A stretch of 20,174 bases of DNA from Leptospiraceae bacterium UBA2033. GTDB lineage: Bacteria; Spirochaetota; Leptospiria; Leptospirales; Leptospiraceae. This document shows, piece after piece, positions 15,301 through 20,174 of the stretch. Each line of letters starts with the position of its first letter. The stretch's first letter is position 1. The stretch covers positions 5,115-25,288 of the forward strand of contig DDBL01000189.1 in the NCBI GenBank assembly GCA_002333425.1, given 5' to 3'. Both the position numbers and the translations under genes were made by a program. The notes under the pieces are model-generated. The model had not been told where the DNA came from, searched no databases, and worked only from the letters and a program-made list of their open reading frames with translations.

Positions 15301-16628
15301 ATTCTAAAGGGGAAATGATTCACGCTGAAATGCCTGGTAGAATTGAAATTGCAAATGGTCGCTTCAGAATCATTGGCGAAGACATTGTAATTCCAGTTAA
15401 AATTGGAACCATTTTACTTGTAAAAGAAAATGATATTGTTAAAGCAAATAGTCCAGTAGCAGAGTTTGATCCGTTTAACGACTTAGTTGTATCGGAAGTA
15501 GAGGGAAATGTTGCTTGGGTAGACTTAGAAGTTGGTAAAAACGTTCGTCGTGATGAGGACGTAAAAACTTCTAACGTTATTTATAAAGTAATCGAACAAA
15601 AAAGAGAGAAATTAAATCCACGTATGGTTGTTAGCGGAGAAAATGGATCAGAAGAATATGCTGTTCCAGTCGATGCTTTGATCAATATTGTGTCTGAGGA
15701 TAAAGTTAAAATCGGAGACATTCTCTTTAAGATTCCGTCTATCGCTGAGAAGACTCGAGATATTACCGGTGGTTTACCACGAGTAGACGAACTTTTTGAG
15801 GCACGTCGTCCGAAAGACGCAGCGACACTTGCAGAAACAAGTGGGCGTATTGAGGATAAAGGCGAAATTGTAAAAGAAAAGCGTGTATTCTATATTATCC
15901 CCGATAACCCTGATTTAGAAAGAGTGAAAGTTGCGATTCCAGTCATCAAACAATTACGTGTGGCTGATGGCGATTATGTGAAACAAGGTGATCAGTTAGA
16001 TGATGGAAACTTTGACCCACATGACATTTTAAGAGTTAGAGGAACTAACGCATTACACGCTTACTTAGTAAAAGAAGTACAAGAAGTTTACCGTCTACAA
16101 GGTGTGCATATCAATGATAAACATATCGAAGTAGTAGTAAGACAGATGCTTCGTAAAGTTATGATTACCGATAGTGGAGATACTTCATTTGTATCACAAC
16201 AACAAGTAGATCGTTTTTCTTTTAGAGAGGAAAACAAACGAGTAGACGCTGAAGGTGGAAGTCCATCTCAAGCAACTCCGATTTTACTTGGTTTAACAAA
16301 AGCATCTCTCAACACAGAGTCCTTTTTCTCTGCTGCATCATTCCAAGAAACTACAAAAGTTTTAACAGATGCTGCAATCAAAGGAAAAACAGATCATCTG
16401 ATTGGGTTAAAAGAAAATGTAATCATAGGTCATATGATTCCTGCTGGAACTGGAATGAGAAAATACCAAGACATTGATGTTTTTAAAGAGTTCTATGGGG
16501 ATTTAGAGAGATTAGCCGGTGAAGAAGAGGAAGAAAAATTTCCACCTTTACAAACTAACTCTCTAGCGGTTCATATCACGGACAAAAATGATTTGGAAGC
16601 AGATCACGATGATGAGGATGATGAGTGA
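12372..16628 (+). CDS. rpoC: DNA-directed RNA polymerase subunit beta'
   Basis: 1418 aa, full length. The N-terminal zinc ribbon is [19 protein letters not shown]. The clamp and lid region includes [20 protein letters not shown], and the catalytic NADFDGD carries the three Asp that hold the active-site Mg. The trigger-loop region has [19 protein letters not shown] and later [21 protein letters not shown]. The second zinc site uses the Cys of EPDCGTDQ plus [11 protein letters not shown]. The protein ends in an unusually acidic tail (EEEEEKFPP ... DHDDEDDE). The start follows the rpoB stop by 13 nt, with AGAGG in the rpoB stop region serving as a distant ribosome binding site. Confidence 0.98.
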   Translation: [1418 protein letters not shown]

Positions 16629-16669
16629 TAACATTCTTTAAGTTGATGAAAAATGAATTACAAAGAGTC

Positions 16670-16698
16670 ATTTCTACCGCGCTCTGCGCGGGAGAAAT
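16670..16698 (+). terminator. Strong hairpin after rpoC
   Basis: ATTTCT-A-CCGCGC, loop TCT, GCGCGG-G-AGAAAT: two perfect 6-bp stems separated by one A-G mismatch, the most GC-rich spot in this intergenic region. The U-run is displaced (TTTATTAATTTTTTG begins about 9 nt later), so termination may be partial or the hairpin may protect the rpoC 3' end. Confidence 0.5.
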
Positions 16699-16788
16699 AA
16701 ATATCTTTATTAATTTTTTGTCAGCTTTATTTAATACAGTTTTCACTTTACAAAAAGGAATAATGAAAAAATCTGACAGTATAAGGCT

Positions 16789-16796
16789 GTTATAAT
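16789..16796 (+). promoter_or_regulatory. Extended -10 promoter before rpsL
   Basis: TGTTATAAT (TG at 16788-16789, TATAAT at 16791-16796) is a perfect extended -10 element. No good -35 lies 16-18 nt upstream, as is common with extended -10 promoters. Transcription would start near 16803, inside the rpsL ribosome binding site (GAGG at 16802-16805), which would give a leader of only about 8 nt. Confidence 0.45.
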
Positions 16797-16810
16797 ATTT
16801 AGAGGAATGA

Positions 16811-17185
16811 ATGCCAACAATTAATCAATTAATTAGACACGGAAGAAATAAACAAAAAAAGAAAACTAAGTCTCCTGCACTTAAAAGTTGCCCTCAGAGA
16901 CGTGGTGTTTGCACAAGAGTAATGACATTTACTCCTAAAAAACCTAACTCTGCTTTACGTAAAGTAGCAAGGGTTCGACTGACAACTGGAATTGAGGTAA
17001 CAGCTTATATACCTGGCGAGGGTCATAATTTACAAGAACACAACGTTGTTCTAATTCGTGGTGGAAGAGTAAAAGATTTACCTGGGGTTCGTTATCATAT
17101 TATCCGCGGAACCATTGATACACTCGGTGTGGACAAAAGAAGAAGAAGCCGTTCTAAATACGGTGCCAAGAGACCAAAGGCTTAG
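16811..17185 (+). CDS. rpsL: 30S ribosomal protein S12
   Basis: 124 aa, normal length. It shows MPTINQLIRHGR, CPQRRGVCTRV, TPKKPNSALRKVARVRL and RGGRVKDLPGVRYHIIRG. The Lys residues matching E. coli Lys42 and Lys87 are present, so the sequence is of the streptomycin-sensitive type. S12 lies at the decoding site. GAGG lies 6 nt before the ATG. It begins the strep-type pair with rpsG. Confidence 0.97.
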   Translation: MPTINQLIRHGRNKQKKKTKSPALKSCPQRRGVCTRVMTFTPKKPNSALRKVARVRLTTGIEVTAYIPGEGHNLQEHNVVLIRGGRVKDLPGVRYHIIRGTIDTLGVDKRRRSRSKYGAKRPKA

Positions 17186-17199
17186 GTTAGGAGAAATAT

Positions 17200-17673
17200 A
17201 TGTCTAGAAGAAGAACAAAAGCAGAAGCAAAACATATCGTACCAGATATTAAATACAATGATAAAGTTATCAGCAAATTTATCAATTGCCTAATGTATGA
17301 TGGAAAAAAGAGCACAGCTCAACAAATTTTCTACAATGCAATGGATAATATCCAAACCAAGCTAAGCACGGATCCTTACAAAGTATTCCACGAAGCGCTT
17401 AACAACGTTAAACCGGAAGTAGAAGTTAAATCTAGACGTGTAGGTGGGGTAACATACCAAGTTCCTATCGAAGTTCGTCCTGAAAGAAGACTTGCACTGG
17501 GGATTAAATGGATTATCCGCTATTCTAGGGACAGAAATGAAAAATCTATGGCTTCAAAATTAGCAGCAGAAATCCTAGATGCCCATAAAGGCACAGGTTC
17601 TTCTATCAAGAAGAAAGAAGATATTCGTAAGATGGCAGAGGCTAACAAAGCTTTCAGTCACTACAGATGGTAG
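17200..17673 (+). CDS. rpsG: 30S ribosomal protein S7
   Basis: 157 aa. Signatures are MSRRRTKAEAKHIVPDIKYNDKVISKFIN, KVFHEALNNVKPEVEVKSRRVGGVTYQVP, RPERRLALGIKWI and the C-terminal KMAEANKAFSHYRW. S7 nucleates the 30S head and binds near the exit site. TAGGAG lies 7 nt before the ATG, and the gap after rpsL is 14 nt. fusA and tuf, which commonly follow, are absent; a terminator and unrelated genes come next. Confidence 0.97.
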   Translation: MSRRRTKAEAKHIVPDIKYNDKVISKFINCLMYDGKKSTAQQIFYNAMDNIQTKLSTDPYKVFHEALNNVKPEVEVKSRRVGGVTYQVPIEVRPERRLALGIKWIIRYSRDRNEKSMASKLAAEILDAHKGTGSSIKKKEDIRKMAEANKAFSHYRW

Positions 17674-17720
17674 TCTGATTTTAAAAAATCGGAAATCACT
17701 TAACGGTGAATTTCTACTTG

Positions 17721-17750
17721 AAAAGCCGGATTTATTCCGGCTTTTTTTTT
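17721..17750 (+). terminator. Intrinsic terminator of the rpsL-rpsG operon
   Basis: A perfect 10-bp stem AAAAGCCGGA/TCCGGCTTTT with a TTTAT loop, running into nine T residues. This is a textbook Rho-independent terminator 48 nt after the rpsG stop and marks the end of the ribosomal/RNA polymerase block. Confidence 0.95.
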
Positions 17751-17762
17751 GTTTAAAAGATT

Positions 17763-17890
17763 ACCACCGATATGGACGATGAACACCGATGAGATTCTTG
17801 TTTATTAGATTCATTGTGCGTGTTATTCAATGAAAATACATATCATTTTTTATCGTTCTTTTATCGGTGTTAGCGTTAGCGATCGGTGGT
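17763..17890. repeat. 128-bp element with terminal inverted repeats (ACCACCGAT/AACACCGAT type)
   Basis: Left end: ACCACCGAT, 10 nt, AACACCGAT (17763-17790). The right end read in reverse complement (17890-17863) is ACCACCGAT, 10 nt, AACACCGAT. The spacing is identical; the two 9-mers are conserved and the 10 nt between them are not. The interior is AT-rich and non-coding. It belongs to the same dispersed-repeat type as the ACCACGGATGAACACGGAT copy at 19196-19217. I see no target-site duplication. Confidence 0.6.
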
Positions 17891-17896
17891 GAAAAA

Positions 17897-18403
17897 GTGA
17901 AAAAATTTACTACATACTATAATTTTTCAACAATAGATTTGGAAATAGTCGGAGAAGAAGACCAAATTCATTCCATTTCTTTTATGAATCCTGAATCTAA
18001 AAAGAATGTATTTGATCAACAAGGGAAGGAGCAAACAACTGTTATTCGAAAATGTATCCAACAACTAGAAGAATATTTTTCTGGAACTCGAAAAGTTTTT
18101 ACAGTCCCGTATAAACTCAATGGAACTGAATTTCAAAAAAGAGTATGGGTTGAACTAGAAAAAATTTCTTACGGAGAAACGATATCTTACCTTGAACTTG
18201 CCAAGCGACTTGGAGATGAAAAAGTAATTCGTGCTGCTGCTTCAGCCAATGGTAAAAATAAGCTAGGAATTGTGATTCCTTGTCACCGTGTGATCGGGGC
18301 TAATGGGAGTTTAACCGGATATGCTGGTGGACTAGAAAATAAAAAAAAGTTATTAGAGTTGGAAAAAAGAAATTCGACAATTCAAGATGGATTGTTTGGC
18401 TAG
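17897..18403 (+). CDS. ogt: Methylated-DNA--[protein]-cysteine S-methyltransferase
   Basis: A 168-aa O6-alkylguanine-DNA alkyltransferase, a one-shot repair protein that moves the alkyl group from O6-methylguanine onto its own Cys. The active-site motif IPCHRVIG places the acceptor at Cys129. The recognition helix with the Arg finger is IRAAASANG (Arg112), preceded by ISYGETISYLELAKRLG. A normal N-terminal domain is present, so this is the Ogt-type single protein without an Ada regulator domain. I start at GTG 17897 (MKKFTTYYNF). An earlier in-frame GTG (17867) lies inside the dispersed repeat and adds unrelated residues. The ribosome binding site is poor (GGTGGT is itself the repeat end). 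The gene symbol is by family; ogt and the adaB/mgt names are used interchangeably. Confidence 0.9.
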   Translation: MKKFTTYYNFSTIDLEIVGEEDQIHSISFMNPESKKNVFDQQGKEQTTVIRKCIQQLEEYFSGTRKVFTVPYKLNGTEFQKRVWVELEKISYGETISYLELAKRLGDEKVIRAAASANGKNKLGIVIPCHRVIGANGSLTGYAGGLENKKKLLELEKRNSTIQDGLFG

Positions 18404-18448
18404 AATATGAATCCTTTTTAGAAAATTTTAAAAAGAATCCATATTCTA
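18401..18448. terminator. Long imperfect hairpin between converging genes
   Basis: Nineteen-nt arms (18401-18419 and 18430-18448) pair at 17 positions around a 10-nt AT-rich loop. The left arm begins with the TAG stop of the methyltransferase gene. It lies between converging genes, as a bidirectional terminator would, but lacks a separate U-run on either side: the T and A runs are inside the stem. Confidence 0.45.
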
Positions 18449-18466
18449 AAAAGCTACCTTAAAAAA

Positions 18467-18646
18467 TTATTTTTTGTTTGGTGCTTCTTTAGCATCTTTC
18501 GCAGATTTAGCATCTTTAACGTCTTTAGCTGATTTTGCGTCTTTTACATCTTTAGCAGACTTTGCATCTTTTACATCTTGTGCGATAACTGCTACACTTA
18601 CAAATAGACTTAACACTAAACTGATAATTAATTTTGAATTTTTCAT
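18467..18646 (-). CDS. Small secreted Lys/Asp/Ala repeat peptide (DVKDAKSAK)
   Basis: I do not recognise a named family for this 59-aa protein. The first 22 residues are a clear signal peptide (MKNSKLIISLVLSLFVSVAV, then IA) with cleavage predicted before Gln-Asp. The mature part, about 37 residues, is three identical DVKDAKSAK units and a degenerate fourth, DAKEAPNKK. It has no Cys or aromatic residues, is highly charged and probably helical or disordered. The three units differ at the DNA level by 3, 5 and 6 bases in pairwise comparison, and every difference is synonymous, so the protein repeat seems to be maintained by selection. AAAGGAGA lies 8 nt before the ATG. It is 39 nt downstream of the DUF3347-type gene on the same strand and may share its transcript. 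Confidence 0.8.
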   Translation of the reverse strand: MKNSKLIISLVLSLFVSVAVIAQDVKDAKSAKDVKDAKSAKDVKDAKSAKDAKEAPNKK

Positions 18647-18685
18647 ACTATATTCTCCTTTGATTTTCCTATATTTAGGACGGTA

Positions 18686-19126
18686 TTAAATTTTTTCTCC
18701 ACAATTTCGCATATCTTTATCGTAAGGATTTACAATTATTTCCCCTTTCGATATCCACTTCTTCTTTACCATTGGGCAGTAAAACACATTGGCACCTGAT
18801 TTATCATGGTTGCCAACCGTGCTAGATAAAGTTTCAACTAACTCTGAGTAAACTTCTAGCTTAGCTTTTTTGGAATCTGCTAGAGCTAGTTTTTCCACCA
18901 ATGGAATTGCCTTTTTAAATGCTTCCGTATCTTTTTTTGAATCGCCACCCTTTTCGAGTAACGTTTTCAACTTAGATACATTGAATTTATTCGGGGATTC
19001 TTTTACAAGTAAATCATGCAACTGAATCATCTCTTCCATCACTTTCGTTGTCTTACCGTCATGCGCCATACTCTCAAGGGTAAATAGGAAAAGAATTCCT
19101 ATTACTATTGTTCTAATTTTATTCAT
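18686..19126 (-). CDS. Secreted DUF3347-type putative metal-binding protein
   Basis: 146 aa. The N-terminal signal peptide (MNKIRTIVIGILFLFTLESMA) would be cut before His-Asp-Gly. A helical middle (about 28-105) is followed by VFYCPMVKKKW, then GEIIVNPYDKDMRNCGE. The Cys-Pro-Met (Cys117, Met119), Trp, Asn-Pro-Tyr and Met139-x-x-Cys142-Gly pattern matches the end of DUF3347 proteins, which occur with heavy-metal RND pumps. The Cys and Met residues suggest soft-metal (Cu/Ag) binding in the periplasm, but metal binding is inference. AAGGAGA lies 8 nt before the ATG. It follows the CusA-like gene by 79 nt, and that gap is filled by a dispersed repeat. Confidence 0.75.
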   Translation of the reverse strand: MNKIRTIVIGILFLFTLESMAHDGKTTKVMEEMIQLHDLLVKESPNKFNVSKLKTLLEKGGDSKKDTEAFKKAIPLVEKLALADSKKAKLEVYSELVETLSSTVGNHDKSGANVFYCPMVKKKWISKGEIIVNPYDKDMRNCGEKI

Positions 19127-19140
19127 TTTATTTTCTCCTT

Positions 19141-19217
19141 TTAGTGAACATTGTTGTTGTCACTGATAAACACCGATAGACTATAAACAATTTTTTTATC
19201 CGTGTTCATCCGTGGTA
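19141..19217 (-). repeat. Dispersed ACCACGGATGAACACGGAT-type repeat at the 3' end of the pump gene
   Basis: On the minus strand, ACCACGGATGAACACGGATA (about 19198-19217) is followed after a short AT-rich spacer by CTATCGGTGTTTATCAGTG (19161-19179), an inverted and degenerate copy of the same type. The element therefore repeats the two-ended layout of the 17763-17890 element in a shorter form. The TGA stop of the CusA-like gene (19206-19208) lies in the ACCACGGATGA part. Confidence 0.5.
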
Positions 19218-20174
19218 ATTTTCTAATTCTTTTCGCTTCCATAAATAATAAATGGCAGGGTAAACTAAAAGTTCTAGTGCAAAGCTTGTCACAAGACCAC
19301 CAACCATAGGTGCGGCTATACGTTTCATCATATCCGAGCCGGTTGCTGTTGACCACATAATCGGAAGTAACCCCATCATCGCACAAAGGACGGTCATGAT
19401 CTTAGGACGAACTCGTTTGACTGCGCCGTGTAGAATTGCATCTTTTAGTTCTAGATCATTTTTCAAAAGACCTTTACGTTTTGCAGCGTTATATGATAAA
19501 TCCAAATAGAGTAACATAAATACACCTGTTTCCGCATCAAGCCCCATGAGAGCAATCATCCCGACCCAAACTGCAATAGACATCTGGTAGTCTAGAATAT
19601 ATAAAAATCCAACAGCACCGATAAGCGAAAAAGGTACTGCACACATTACAATAAGTGTCTTTGTGTATGATTTCGTATTCATATAAATCAAAAAAAATAT
19701 GATAAAAAGAGTAATAGGAATGACTAGTTTCATTCTCTCTCTTACGCGGATGATGTTTTCGTATTGACCAGTCCAGACTAAGGTATAACCCTTTGTGAGA
19801 TTTACGGATTCGGTTACTTTTGATTTTGCGCGCTCCACAAATCCGCCGATGTCAGATTCTCCTGTGTCTAAGTAGACGTAACCGGTGAGAAATCCATTTT
19901 CATCTCGGATCATAGCAGGTCCTGTTTTGTATTCTAGGTCTGCAATTTCTCCGATTGGGATATGAGAATCAGTGAGTGTGGGAATTAGAATTCGTTTGAG
20001 TTGGTCTACGTTTTCCCTTAGCGCTCTCGGATAACGGATATTAACCGTATATCTCTCCCGCCCTTCGATGGTTTGTGTGATTGGCTCTCCTCCAATTGCG
20101 GTCAAAATGATATTTTGCGCACTAGCAATCGTGATTCCATACCGAGCTAACTTTTCTCTTTTTAAGTTGATGTC
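19206..20174 (-). CDS. Heavy-metal efflux RND pump, CusA/CzcA type (C-terminal third)
   Basis: The frame is open to the right edge (323 codons visible); the N-terminal two thirds lie outside. It matches the C-terminal part of HME-RND inner-membrane pumps: INLKREKLARYGI, then TAIGGEPITQTIEGRERYTVNIRYPR, GPAMIRDENGFLTGYVYLD, and WTGQYENIIRVRERMKLVIPITL, which starts the membrane block. The membrane block also shows IALMGLDAETGVFMLLYLD, VKRVRPKIMTVLCAMMGLLPIMWS and MMKRIAAPMVGG. These pumps export Cu, Ag, Zn, Co or Cd using proton flow, with CusB- and CusC-type partners. The metal cannot be told because the periplasmic Met sites are outside the window. The last three residues (Tyr-His-Gly) and stop are encoded by a dispersed repeat. 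Confidence 0.93.
   Translation of the reverse strand, partial: DINLKREKLARYGITIASAQNIILTAIGGEPITQTIEGRERYTVNIRYPRALRENVDQLKRILIPTLTDSHIPIGEIADLEYKTGPAMIRDENGFLTGYVYLDTGESDIGGFVERAKSKVTESVNLTKGYTLVWTGQYENIIRVRERMKLVIPITLFIIFFLIYMNTKSYTKTLIVMCAVPFSLIGAVGFLYILDYQMSIAVWVGMIALMGLDAETGVFMLLYLDLSYNAAKRKGLLKNDLELKDAILHGAVKRVRPKIMTVLCAMMGLLPIMWSTATGSDMMKRIAAPMVGGLVTSFALELLVYPAIYYLWKRKELENYHG

Noticed and set aside
16807..16824. Five-codon ORF (ATG at 16807) overlapping the rpsL start in another frame
   Set aside because: ATGAATG arises easily by chance, and the rpsL ribosome binding site spacing fits 16811.
17867..17896. In-frame upstream GTG start for the alkyltransferase (adds 10 residues)
   Set aside because: The extra residues are a translation of the repeat end, and the family-like N-terminus begins at 17897.
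18474..18689. 71-codon plus-strand frame rich in Ala-Ser-Phe repeats
   Set aside because: It is the complement of the secreted repeat peptide; the minus strand has the signal peptide, ribosome binding site and synonymous-only differences.

Overview
The window is AT-rich chromosomal DNA from a spirochaete, most likely the family Leptospiraceae (Leptospira or a close relative). The evidence is a leptospiral-looking RpoB N-terminus (KRVNFGKITNLDFLPNLIQ), the spirochaete-type Asn in the rifampicin pocket of RpoB, the run rplKAJL-rpoBC-rpsLG without fusA or tuf behind it, and Leptospira-like accessory genes (HD-GYP phosphodiesterase, KefB/C-type antiporter, short Spo0M-like protein). Genus assignment is inference, since no search could be run.

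Layout. Positions 1-1892 are minus strand: the first 15 codons of a peroxiredoxin (AhpC type) with a good promoter and a PerR-box-like sequence over its -10, preceded by a CPA2 cation/proton antiporter with a TrkA-N domain. Positions 2027-3692 are plus strand: a short Spo0M/arrestin-like protein, an RNA-ligase-family nucleotidyltransferase, and a small beta-rich protein whose signal peptide is cut off by an in-frame amber codon. An HD-GYP c-di-GMP phosphodiesterase gene (minus) converges on this group with only 3 nt between stop codons. Its 5' end abuts a 205-bp element with 25-nt inverted terminal repeats (4909-5113).

The core block (5270-17750, plus) starts with tRNA-Thr(GGT) and tRNA-Trp(CCA), then secE, nusG, rplK, rplA, rplJ, rplL, rpoB, rpoC, rpsL and rpsG, and closes with a textbook intrinsic terminator. 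It supplies the protein-export channel subunit SecE, the elongation factor NusG, four 50S and two 30S proteins and the two large RNA polymerase subunits. Structured intercistronic regions lie between rplJ and rplL, rplL and rpoB, and rpoC and rpsL, where expression of these genes is commonly adjusted.

The right end holds a second small inverted-repeat element (17763-17890) just before an O6-methylguanine methyltransferase gene (plus). Facing it is a minus-strand group: the C-terminal third of a CusA-type heavy-metal RND pump that runs off the window, a secreted DUF3347-type putative metal-binding protein, and a 59-residue secreted peptide built of three identical DVKDAKSAK repeats. A further copy of the dispersed ACCACGGATGAACACGGAT-type repeat supplies the last codons and stop of the pump gene.

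No phage, CRISPR, toxin-antitoxin or defence island is visible. The least ordinary items are the small repeat peptide, the amber-interrupted secreted protein, the RNA ligase homologue, and the way small dispersed repeats form the ends of three genes.
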